Assembly: GCF_004664715.2 (NCBI RefSeq)
Contig: NC_051066.1
Location: 81,679,735-81,743,734, forward strand
Length of the DNA stretch: 64,000 nucleotides
Direction of reading: 5' to 3'
Origin: Peromyscus leucopus
Taxonomy: Eukaryota > Chordata > Mammalia > Rodentia > Cricetidae
The position numbers were made by a program, and so were the translations under genes. Positions 1 to 9,004 of the stretch are shown here, one piece after another (position 1 is the stretch's first letter; each line of letters begins with the position of its first letter). A model generated the notes under the pieces. The model searched no databases, was not told the DNA's origin, and worked only from the letters and a program-made list of their open reading frames with translations.

Positions 1-281
1 ATTCTGCTGGAGTATCTGCTGCAGATAAGCACTTGAGGGCTCCTGTTGCAAATCATCCTCTGGTGCAATGGAAAGATCTTTCTACTGGCACTTGGAGGGA
101 ACCCGATCTGGTGTTGGTGTGGGCCCGGGGATCTGTTTGTGTCTTTCCACAGGACAATGAAGTTCCTCTGTGGGTTCCTGAACGCTGTGTGCGCCCTGTG
201 GCTGCTGCTGAATCCCAACATGGCAGAGACCTATTGGGCCTTCGTAAAAAACTCTCCCCTTCTGATGCCAATGGGGATTGA
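1..281 (+). pseudogene. ERV pol fragment: C-terminal integrase region
   Basis: The frame is open from base 3 to the stop at 279-281 and continues leftward out of the window. It resembles the C-terminal DNA-binding region of class II retroviral integrases, with a W-K-D, T-G-T-W, P-D-L-V-L-x-W, C-V-F-P-Q-D and P-E-R-x-V-R-P series. Integrase joins proviral DNA to the host genome, but this fragment lacks the catalytic core and cannot act alone. The env frame overlaps it from 157. It belongs to the poly(A)-tailed retrocopy, so it is a relic. Confidence 0.75.
139..152 (+). promoter_or_regulatory. Probable retroviral env splice acceptor
   Basis: A pyrimidine-rich GTCTTTCCACAG ends at 152, five bases before the env-frame ATG at 157. 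In class II retroviruses the subgenomic env mRNA is spliced to an acceptor near the pol/env overlap, which fits this position. The site was retained, so the copied RNA was probably unspliced here. Confidence 0.5.
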
Positions 282-303
282 GAGCCCAATACGGCCAGCC
301 TAG
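157..303 (+). pseudogene. ERV env fragment: signal peptide and SU start
   Basis: An ATG at 157 opens a frame shifted by one relative to pol, with a stop at 301-303. Its start is hydrophobic (M-K-F-L-C-G-F-L then A-V-C-A-L-W-L-L-L), as expected of a signal peptide. It is followed by N-P-N-M-A-E-T-Y-W-A-F-V, which resembles the start of mature surface protein in beta-like retroviruses. The overlap with the pol end is the usual betaretroviral layout. The frame stops after 48 codons, so the surface subunit is truncated. Confidence 0.6.
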
Positions 304-788
304 GCAAACATTATTCTAGCCTAGGAACTGTAGCCATGTGGTTGGATTCCTCAGAAGGTAATGTATGGTAACTTTTTTCAAAAAACATTGAGAATGTACC
401 ACACCTTGGAGATTAAGGATAACTCTGAAGGTCAATGAACTTCAGTTGTAAACAGTAGCATACCAGCTAAGCCTTTTTCACATTTTGCAACCCCCCTCAA
501 GCTGGTGTAGTACCTACTTTTCAGGAATGGCTCTGTGCAACATTTATTTGCCTCCTGAAATTCATCTAGCCTTTTTGAAGATACCTCAAAATTTGTGAGC
601 CTGAATATAGCCATTATTGAGGCCATTAGTTCTGCTCCTTGTTTGCTGTTTTTGTTTTCTGTTTTCTTTGTTTCTCAGTTGTTCTCTTGCAGACCTGCCA
701 GCCTAAGTAGTGCTGGGATCAAGAAAAATGGGCCTTGGTGGTTCGTGTTCCTGGAGCCGTGTCCATGCCAGTGGACCGTGGCAGCTAG

Positions 789-965
789 ACACAGATGATG
801 CTCACACGCTCCAGAAGAGACTCTGACATCGCTGTTGCCGTTGTTGCTGTTATAGCAGTGGTGGCCACTGCTGCTATTGTTTCTGGGATTGCTATTTCAT
901 ATTTGGTTACTACAGCTAGCACAATGGAGACCCTGGCAGCAAAAGTAGCTACCACAGTTAGTTAA
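789..965 (+). pseudogene. ERV env fragment: SU/TM junction and fusion-peptide-like stretch
   Basis: The frame is open from 789 to the stop at 963-965. It encodes R-S-R-R, a furin-type cleavage motif, shortly followed by a long run rich in Ala, Val and Ile, and then a T-T-A-S-T-M-E-T-L-A segment. This order (cleavage site, hydrophobic fusion peptide, start of the heptad region) is typical of the SU/TM junction of retroviral Env. It is cut by a stop codon and separated from the N-terminal piece by about 485 bases without a matching frame. Confidence 0.6.
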
Positions 966-1114
966 TCTTTCTTCTTATTGGGCATGACAAATTCAATTCC
1001 ACTTTTATACATTATAATTGGCTTTGAAAGTTGTAAAATTATTAAAACTCAAGTTCCATTTGCTTATGGGATACCACCTTACAAGGACTCCAATTTGCAG
1101 TAAGGCTCGTTTAA

Positions 1115-1267
1115 GAAGGGAATGGTTCAATTGCCTTTAGCCTCCTGGCTATGGGTGGGTTCGGACTTCTGTTGGTCTTTTCTGTGTCGCACAGATTGCA
1201 AGCCCAGTGCCACTTTGAAATCTTTGGCAGCAGTCACTCTACAGCTCACATGGTTGAGTCTGTATGA
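1115..1267 (+). pseudogene. ERV env fragment: TM membrane span and tail
   Basis: The frame is open from 1115 to the stop at 1265-1267. It shows one hydrophobic segment, roughly residues 6 to 25, with a Gly-Gly-Phe-Gly core followed by Leu and Val, then a polar tail of about 24 residues. Position and pattern fit the membrane anchor and cytoplasmic tail of the transmembrane subunit. Much of the ectodomain between 965 and 1115 is missing, so a deletion has removed it. Confidence 0.5.
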
Positions 1268-1408
1268 TAATGAGTATTCAGAGACGGGTAATGCTTGGGG
1301 GCTGCCACCAACCTAAGACAGAGCACTTGTGTGGCCTGGGCAAGTGTCTCTATGACGGGTAAGGTGGTCTGCTGGTCCCACGCAACCTAAGTCAGAAGCT
1401 CATTTAAT

Positions 1409-1421
1409 AAAAAGGGGGGAA
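1409..1421 (+). other. Polypurine tract
   Basis: An A5-G6-A run directly precedes the LTR start TGTGGGCGCC at 1423. It is the plus-strand primer site expected in a retroviral genome and fixes the left LTR boundary. Confidence 0.75.
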
Positions 1422-1491
1422 CTGTGGGCGCCATGGGCCCTGGCCCCCGACTGGGAGTGGCTGCAGCCTTGCTTGCTTGACCTTGATCAGA

Positions 1492-1618
1492 TGTCCTCCC
1501 TATTCGGATTCCCTACGGTATCCACCCTTCTGAATGCTTAAGGGAAGTTCCTTGTGTCCTCCCTATTCGGATTCCCTGCCGGTATCCACCCTTCTGAATG
1601 CTTAAGGGAAGTTCCTTG
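1492..1618 (+). repeat. 63/64-bp tandem duplication in U3
   Basis: Unit 1 is 1492-1554 and unit 2 is 1555-1618. They are nearly identical; the visible difference is ACGG versus GCCGG near the middle. Direct repeats in U3 are a known form of retroviral enhancer variation. Confidence 0.85.
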
Positions 1619-1774
1619 TTGTGTATCCTGCATTTTGGGCAGTTAACTACTTAGATGCAAGAATATAGAACATTGGGTCTGGAATGTGGACCATTGACAG
1701 CGAACTTCTGCCCTCCGGGGGTTCCTCCATTTGTGCTGTAAGCCTGTACGTATTTAAGGTTTCTTCCCTCTTTC

Positions 1775-1794
1775 AATAAACGGCATTCGACATC

Positions 1795-1795
<1 letters not shown>
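1775..1795 (+). terminator. Retroviral polyadenylation signal and cleavage site
   Basis: AATAAA at 1775-1780 is followed 15 bases later by the poly(A) run, the normal spacing for cleavage and polyadenylation. Confidence 0.8.

Positions 1796-1856
<61 letters not shown>
1796..1856 (+). repeat. 61-base poly(A) tail of the ERV retrocopy
   Basis: Uninterrupted A run, still pure, which suggests a fairly recent insertion. The exact length may vary between individuals or assemblies. Confidence 0.85.
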
Positions 1857-1859
<3 letters not shown>

Positions 1860-2904
1860 TCTCAACTTGATTGCTGATTTTCACAGTAGAGTTTCTCACT
1901 TGTTTGTTTTAACTTCCAGTGCCAATCAAAAAAGATTTTATCTTTTTAGGTCACAAGCCCAATACTTGGTCCTTTATATCATTTATATGTCTTTTATATT
2001 CCTTCCAATCTCCTTTTGCATATCCTGACAGTTAATACTAGTTATGCCTTTGTTTTTCAATGAAGACAAACTTCTTCAAAGATGAAAAAAATTCAACTAA
2101 GAAAAGACATCATGTTGCCGGAATTTTGATCACACTGTGACACTCCGAGACTGCTAAATAAAGTTTATCTTGAATCAGGGGACGGAGCTAGGGTTGAACT
2201 GACTGGAATTGGCCATAGAGAAGCTAGCAATTTGAATAGAGAAGAAAAACAGGAAGCAAAGTGCGGGGGGGGGGGGGGGGGGGGTACAACTAGAGTTTGG
2301 TGCTTCCTTTTGGTTTTGGGAATCCAGTGAAGAGACAGTCTCCATTCAAAAAGCAAAGTCAGCTGGTTGCTTCTCGGCTTTTCTGACCTAGCAGGTTTTC
2401 ACCCCCACATCAGACTTCCGAGTCTTTGTTGGTAAATAGAACAATAGAGACTTAGTTTAAACCTACATCAATGCCAATGCAGAGCCCCGCTGCGAGACGG
2501 GAAGGCCCTCCAGGCCACCTCCTGAGTGACCAGTGGGGCGCTCGCTAACTTCGAGTCCATGGGGCTGCAGATGATAATTAAAACATCAGTAGATTCATGC
2601 ACAGCCACTAAGCCCACAGATAAACATCAACATCAGTAACATTTCTACATGGGTGCTGAAATTCTTTAGGGTAATAGCAGAATCCATATAGAAAAAGGAA
2701 AAGTGAAAGCCATGTCTCAAAATATGTGTCCAAATTTTGCAGCTTAAATGATCACAAGTCCTTGTTGTTTATCCTGTACTCTTGAGTTGGCTGAGGTGCT
2801 AACAAAGACTAGCCTCCACTCAAGACAGCCATGACAGAAATAGTGTCTTCAGGGGAAAGCCTCACTTTTGTTGAGAAAGGAGGGAATTCTGTTAGATAAA
2901 GAGA
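1857..2904. other. Intergenic, unclassified; poly(G)20
   Basis: No gene seen. AT-rich unique-looking DNA. A 20-base G run lies at 2265-2284. The stretch at about 2110-2260 reads like an unclassified rodent repeat, but I cannot name it. Confidence 0.5.
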
Positions 2905-3180
<276 letters not shown>

Positions 3181-4140
3181 AATGATAATAATAATAAATT
3201 GAATTATTTCTTAAAAGAGAATTTTAATGGACTATGGACCTCTGGGAGCACTGTACAAAAAATTCAGAGAAGGGAGAAAAAGGAACGGTTAACTGGGGCA
3301 GTGGATGGACAGGGGCATTCAGGTATTAGTGTATGAAAAAAAAATGTATTTTCAGAGGTTTGCAGAAATGACAGGTGTAAAGGGCAAGAAAATGAGCCCG
3401 AGGTTTCCTAGCAAAGATCTGACCCATGGGAGGTTTTAACCTGACTCAATCTCCTCATGTTTAGGGAACATAAACTCTCCAGCAGTGAGCTTCAGACATC
3501 ACTGAAGGTGGGGCATGCAGAGCTGCCTGATTCAGCAAAGAAAATACAAAATACCCACAAAGATTTGAATCGCACACAATCCTGCAATAGTATATGTCCA
3601 GTGTGATACTTGGTACATGACTCTGTAGAAATATTATTCATTATTTGTCTGGCATTCAGCTTTTACCGTGGGCCCTAGGTTTTATCTGACAACCTTAGGG
3701 TTGGGGAAGGAAACGGAAGAGTCTGAGTAGAAATGGTCACATCTACCATTCCTGGTAGCTCATTAGGGTAGAAATAGACCCAGGCCACCTACCTACCAGG
3801 CTAGAGCCCCTCCCTCTTTCCATTTCCACCTTCATTTCTTTTCTTCCATCTTCTCTTCCTTTCCATTTCCTGCAGGTTTTTGTGATGTCAAACACTAGCT
3901 CTCCACATGTCCCTACCATTCTTTGACTTGGCCAACCAACTTCAAGTCCATTGTGACATTACCATTCCTACCCCAACAACCACATTCACTCATCCTTGTG
4001 TACCAGGGGGAAATAAAATCGCCGGTTTCTAGAAAGAGAGAAAAGAGATAACTTCCTCGGCCACATCCTCCAATCTACAACACTATGTTACTGCTGAAGG
4101 AATATATCCCTACGCTTTCAAACCAGGGACACTCATTAAT
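3181..4140. other. Intergenic, no gene seen
   Basis: Unique-looking sequence with a pyrimidine-rich patch at about 3805-3870. No recognised element. Confidence 0.5.
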
Positions 4141-4300
4141 AAAAAAACAAGCTGGGCCTGGTGGTGAATGCTTCTGATCCCAGCTCCTGGGAGGTGAAGT
4201 CAGGAGGATCAAGAGTTATCAATGGTCATCCTCAGTTATGTAATGAGTCCAAAGCCGAACTGGGGTACATGAGACTCTGACTCGGACAAATAAACAAACA
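4141..4300 (+). mobile_element. Degenerate B1-like SINE
   Basis: GCTGGGCCTGGTGGTGAATG, a TGATCCCAGCTCCTGGGAGG box, then AGACTCTGACTC and an A-rich (AAACAA) tail match the B1 layout, with much divergence. Confidence 0.6.
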
Positions 4301-4303
4301 ACT

Positions 4304-4603
4304 TTGGAGCTGGGGAGTTAGGCCGTCAGTTAAGTGCCTGCTGTGCATGGGTGAGGAACTAAATTTGATCCCCAGCACTCACATAAAAAGCTGAGCTGGA
4401 TTCAGATACTCAAATCTATAATCCCACAGCTGGAAAGATAAGAACAGGAGGATCCCAAGGGCTGGCTGGTCAAATTGGTGAACACTGTGCTTAATGAGAG
4501 ACTTTGTCTGAAAAGAAAAAAATAAGGTGGAGAGTGATAGAGGAAGACACCAGACACCAGACACCAGTCTATGGTGCTCTGACATACATGCACACAAGCT
4601 GTT

Positions 4604-4674
<71 letters not shown>
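4304..4674 (+). mobile_element. B4-family (RSINE1-like) SINE with (CA)n tail
   Basis: GGAGCTGGGGAGTTAGGCCG head, TTTGATCCCCAGCACTCACA, GAGAGACTTTGTCTGAAAAG and GTGGAGAGTGATAGAGGAAG follow the B4/RSINE1 order. It ends in (CA)n at 4606-4674, with ACACC units triplicated at about 4549-4566. Confidence 0.75.
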
Positions 4675-4677
<3 letters not shown>

Positions 4678-5839
4678 CATGCGCCACCACTACCACACGA
4701 CAATGAATTAAATAAACCAACATAAACAACATATTTAAATGTGTTTAGATTTTGTATCCTTGCTTGATTATAGAAATCCTCAGGGTTTGTCAGGAAAGCT
4801 GCCTCTTTTTATGAGTAGTGAATAAATACCAAAATTAAGTATTTAAAGTTGGCTTCCAGCACACCTCAGTGCAGAGCCAATAAATTAATGAAACTTGATA
4901 CACTTTCAGATCCCTTGAGGGGAAATACACAGCTAGTGAGGACACAAATTCACCGCAGCATCACACAACAGTGCAAGCCAGTTTTTCCACCCCCTGTGTG
5001 AAAAGGCCCAGGCGATTTTTCACTGCCAACCCCATATCCATACCTCTTAAAATATATATATGGTTCTTCAAACATATTTCTTCAGAGATTTTCATGTCAT
5101 TCTTTTTTTTTTCAATTGCTTTTGAGAAACACCAAACAGACAAGGAGTGCAGATGGCTTTTATCTTATTTAGTTGAGTATTTTCTGTGTGTTCTGTAATC
5201 AGTGGGGTACACTTATCCTGATGTTGGGCAGGGAATTGCATACCCAACTCTTATTACCGTTCATAAATTATTGTTCCCATATGCACCATCCTGAAAATGG
5301 ACCCCAGTGGGCTTTCTCTGGCTGTGGATTCCTGAGGTTGGTAGCATTAGGAGTCTCACTAGAAATCTGGAAAAGGCCAATTAAAAGGCAAATCCTCCCT
5401 TCTCATTCCAGTATCCCTGACCAAAGCAACCAAACATAAGGAGAGGAAGGTGAGTTATTGTCTATGTTTTGCATAAATGTCATAAATTTTAAAATATATT
5501 TTACTACTGAATGTAACCTAATACCACCCCCCAGAGAGTTCTGTTTACAAATCATTTAAAGACACACTCAGCCAGCCCTCATAATGATAATGACCTCTGG
5601 TATTTTTTCGTTGAGGGAGTCCTGGTGGTTGAGGTTGGTACTAGCACAGAATTAAGTCGAGGCATGGAAATCGTCCTAATTTTTTTAGAGTACAGATTAG
5701 ACACTTGATATGGGTAACAGTAGTCAGATCAGGGTTGAAACTCCCCCATTAAAAAACAACAACAGCAAAAAACACCCAAACCAAACAAACAAAAGTGAAA
5801 AATGTTGCTATATATAGCTACTCATGACGGGAGCCGGGG
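4675..5839. other. Intergenic, no gene seen
   Basis: AT-rich unique-looking DNA with an A-rich (AACAACAGC, CCAAACAAAC) patch at about 5753-5795. No convincing element. Confidence 0.5.
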
Positions 5840-5999
5840 AGGCTTCATCACAGAGAGGCTCAGGTAAGTGCCCAGGAAGGTGTGTGTAATCAATACTGCT
5901 TACTGGATTTCTGGGCATAGGGAGAGGCTTCATCACAGCGAGGCTCAGGTAAGGCCAGGAAGTGTGTTAATCATACTGTTCTGGATTTCTGGGCACAGC
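5840..5999 (+). repeat. 85-bp tandem duplication with two splice-donor-like sites
   Basis: Unit 1 starts at 5840 and unit 2 at 5925. Both begin AGGCTTCATCACAG and end near GGATTTCTGGGCA. Each contains CTCAG followed by GTAAG, with GT at 5864 and 5949. Unit 2 has several small deletions, so the duplication is not very recent. Confidence 0.85.
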
Positions 6000-7169
6000 A
6001 GGTTGCCAGCCCTACACTCCAGGGGCTTCCAATTCAACAAGACAGCTTTAAAGATAATGCTGCCTGGAGGGTGATGGACCTCTAGTAATGTAGTCACAGA
6101 TAGTCCATCCTTGTTTTCTTCTCATTTTTTAAACTTAAAGCGCTGATTTTAATTATTAGAGGAAGCATTTCCATTTATTGCTTTTGCTCTATTTATAATC
6201 CCTGTTCCTTTTCTCCCCCCCCCCCCACAAAGCTTTCTTTCTGAAAGGTCTCTATGAAAACAGCTACCACAAAATAACTTATCCACATAACAATATACAA
6301 TGGCTGACTAAATAAAAATAAATACTCTAGCTCAAAAAGAAAAAAAGGAATAAAAAGACAGAAAAATTGTCACTCCCATGGAGGAAAACAAACGACAATT
6401 TCAACATTAGCAGTGAACCTTCCTTCTGTTGACCTAAAATATGCCATAGACCGGCGAGCAGTTTGTTTATTTGTATGGGTCTATGTTGTCTTTGTTAGAG
6501 AGGTTGGTGGAGCTTTTGATGTTGCAAAAGCACAATATAGAATGAATCAAACATCATTTTCACAGTCCTATGTGCAGTGAGGGACTTGAGGCTTTTTACA
6601 GTCCAGCCCACCAGTGACCAGGCAGTTCCCATCATTATTAACATCATCTACCAATTTCTCTTCCAGCCTGATACCTCATTCTGATTAATGGACTGGTAGC
6701 AGGGACTACTTTAAAAAAAGAAATCTGTTTTGCTTAGAGTATCTATTTAGTTTCTAGAAAACAAATAGTCACGCATATTAAGGAGTATGGTGTTTTAGAA
6801 ACAAAGAGAACAGCCAAGATTACAGGAAAGTTAACTGTTCCCTGGGGAGAAACCCTAGTGTTTAAACTGTTTCATCAGCAACAACTCGGAAATTGTTTTA
6901 ATGGTGTTTTGAACATCTTATTCTTGTAAAAATAATACCCATGCTCACAGCACACAGTGGATGAAATCTAGGCTATGCAATGGGCACATTGGTGTTTATG
7001 AGGTGTGGTTATTTCCATGATGTCTGTTAAAGCCAGTAGCAGGAAGGCATAGAAAGACCCTAAAACTGCCTTCGTACTGTTGACAACAGTGAATACTCTT
7101 CAGATTCAAGAGACATTCACCTTCTGGTCCTAAGTTATTGGGCAAAACCCACATCATAAAGCCTATGAT
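6000..7169. other. Intergenic, no gene or young repeat seen
   Basis: A repeat-poor stretch apart from a C10 run at about 6217-6226. It may hold conserved non-coding sequence, which cannot be judged without alignment. Confidence 0.45.
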
Positions 7170-7379
7170 AGCATAAAGCTTTTTTTTTTTTTTTTTAAGA
7201 TTTATTTATTTATTTTGTATACAGCATGTATGCCCGCAGGTCAGAAGAGGACACGAGATCTCATTACAGATGGTTGTGAGCCACCATGTGGTTGCTGGGA
7301 ATTGAACTCAGGACCTCTGGAAGAACAGTCAGTGCTCTTAACCTCTGAGCCATCTCTTCAGCCCCAGCATAAAGCTTTT
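7170..7379 (-). mobile_element. B2 SINE with 14-bp TSD
   Basis: Reverse-oriented B2: a T-rich end, then the GGTTGTGAGCCACCATGTGG core and a 3' GCCATCTCTTCAGCCCC. The body is about 7184-7365. AGCATAAAGCTTTT occurs at 7170-7183 and again at 7366-7379 as the target-site duplication, so both borders are firm. Confidence 0.92.
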
Positions 7380-7670
7380 AATAGCAGCTGATGAAAAATC
7401 TCCCAGGAAGCATAGCTGAAGCCCTCTATTTCTATAAGAACAAATGTGTGTCTATGGGGTTGGCTTTTTCTTCCCAGATGAAAACACATCATTCCTTTCT
7501 GCTTTGATAATCTAGGCCTCCACTTTAAAATGGAAGCCCCTAAATATTCGGGAGGAGACACTTCTCTTACATTCTAAAATCTACTTCGGCCTTTCCCTGT
7601 GGGGCTGGCAGGGAGCCACTAGGAGGAATTACATGACTTTTTGATGTTTACATAGTACTGATGGTGCGGG

Positions 7671-7765
7671 TATTTAAGAGTCATCACAGATTTTTGCTTT
7701 TAATATCAACCTGTCCTAACAGCCACTGCGTAAATTATGATCATTTTAGTGTGAGAGAAAAGCCC
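7671..7765 (+). repeat. Diverged element, copy A of a local pair
   Basis: Aligns by eye with 8911-9004. Shared blocks are TTTAAGA, TTTAATAyCAACC and TTTTAGTGTGAGA, the last being exact. It is not a SINE or LINE that I know. The pair is described under findings. Confidence 0.55.
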
Positions 7766-8159
7766 TTTCATAAATTTAAAAAGAAAATAAATTGCATCCA
7801 CTTAATGCAGGCTGCCACCAGTAGACTATCTTGAAGAAACTTCCAGATTGTCGTAGCATGAAATTCTCACACTGATGCTCAGGTCTTCCTCTGAGGCACC
7901 ACCACCATGTAATTTGACAGTCTCCCTTCCGTGGTCTACACTACCTATTGCTGTTCTTCCACGGCATGTTTTGGTTTGCCTTGGAAGCCTGTTTGAACCC
8001 GCCTGTGTTTGTAGGCAGACGTTCTTCGGTAAATCGTCATTATTTATGTACAAGAAAGGAAATTAACTAGAATGCGGTCTGAAAAGGATTTTTTTTTTTT
8101 TTAAATCAATGAAAACAGAAATCATCGGGTAAAGGGGAAAAGAAGAAAAAGGTTCAAAC

Positions 8160-8615
8160 CCAGAGCTGATTGTTTGTAGAGAGCCTGCTGCTCCTTTTGT
8201 GCCTAACTGAACCATGCCTGGAGCCCTCTTGAATCTCTACAAGAATACAGTTTCAGATCATCTGCATTCAGGGCCAGAGTCATGGCCCTGGAACCGATAA
8301 TTGCCTCTGACAGGATTTAATTACCTTCTCTAGGACCTTTTCTCTGTTTGATTGGAGACCACCCCCTGCCTCCGATCAAATCAGACAGTAATAACACGCT
8401 GAAGCGCAGCAGCCAATCACGAGTCAAGTCTGAACAGTGACCTTGCTGAGCCGAAGCTGATTGGTGGTGTCAGCCTTGTCAACGGTGTCAGTGAACCATC
8501 AGACAAGAAAGAGCGAGGGGGGAGCGCTGGAGAGCCTGGGAGATAAGAGACCCGCATTAACGCTAATGGAGGCTGTCAGCATTCAAGGCTCCAAGCCGCC
8601 TCGCTTGCGGCCTTG
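8160..8615. promoter_or_regulatory. Candidate distal regulatory block with three CCAAT motifs
   Basis: Repeat-free and higher in GC than its surroundings. It holds ATTGG at 8351-8355 and 8460-8464, CCAAT at 8413-8417 and TAATTA at 8318-8323, and lies between the two related elements at 7.7 and 8.9 kb. The motifs are seen; enhancer activity is inferred. The nearest gene in the window is MPPED2, about 49 kb to the right. Confidence 0.35.
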
Positions 8616-8910
8616 CACACACACACACACACAAAAACAAAAATATTGGAGAACTCACACAAGTCTAAAATATTCAGAAGGGGAACGAACGCGTTCCTTT
8701 CTCCAGTGTGGGGGAAATCTATTCAAGGTATAATTCACATACAATTCGGATAAAATGACAGATACAGGCACAGTGTGTGACAGAATAATTTTTGAGAAAA
8801 GAAAAAGAGGTCCCACCGAACAGCCAGATGCACTTGGGGGCTGGTAGGGACCCGGGGTGTCGGGGAACTACAGGAGTTTTTCGTTTTTAACTCTAGGACT
8901 GAAAGATGTG

Positions 8911-9004
8911 TGTGTTTAAGATGCATTACAAAATTCTGCCTTTAATACCAACCCGACTTAGTCGCTGTATTATTTATGACAGTTTTAGTGTGAGATATAA
9001 GCCT
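8911..9004 (+). repeat. Diverged element, copy B of a local pair
   Basis: Same orientation as copy A, about 1.24 kb away, with the same ordered blocks and small indels. The AT-rich middle differs most. Confidence 0.55.

Larger units (their letters stand above)
1423..1795 (+). mobile_element. LTR U3-R segment lacking U5
   Basis: Starts with TG right after the polypurine tract. It contains a TATA-like TATTTAA at 1751-1757 and AATAAA at 1775, and ends at the poly(A) site. U5 and the terminal CA are absent, which a DNA provirus or solo LTR would keep. Confidence 0.75.
1..1856 (+). mobile_element. Broken class II ERV 3' end, poly(A)-tailed retrocopy
   Basis: Reading left to right the element shows the pol integrase end, an overlapping env start, env pieces, a polypurine tract and an LTR U3-R, then a 61-base poly(A). 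The order matches a beta-like (class II, ERVK/IAP-related) provirus. The LTR stops 15 bases after AATAAA and runs straight into poly(A); no U5 follows. That is the 3' end of a mature transcript, so reinsertion by LINE-1 machinery is the simplest explanation. The 5' part and the 5' TSD lie outside the window. All reading frames are interrupted. The family name is unknown to me. Confidence 0.8.

Noticed and set aside
2366..2379. GCTTCTCGGCTTTT, resembling the start of U2 snRNA
   Set aside because: Only about 14 bases match, and the following sequence does not continue as U2.
7184..7365. tRNA-like A and B box words
   Set aside because: They belong to a B2 SINE, which is tRNA-derived; no intact tRNA fold.
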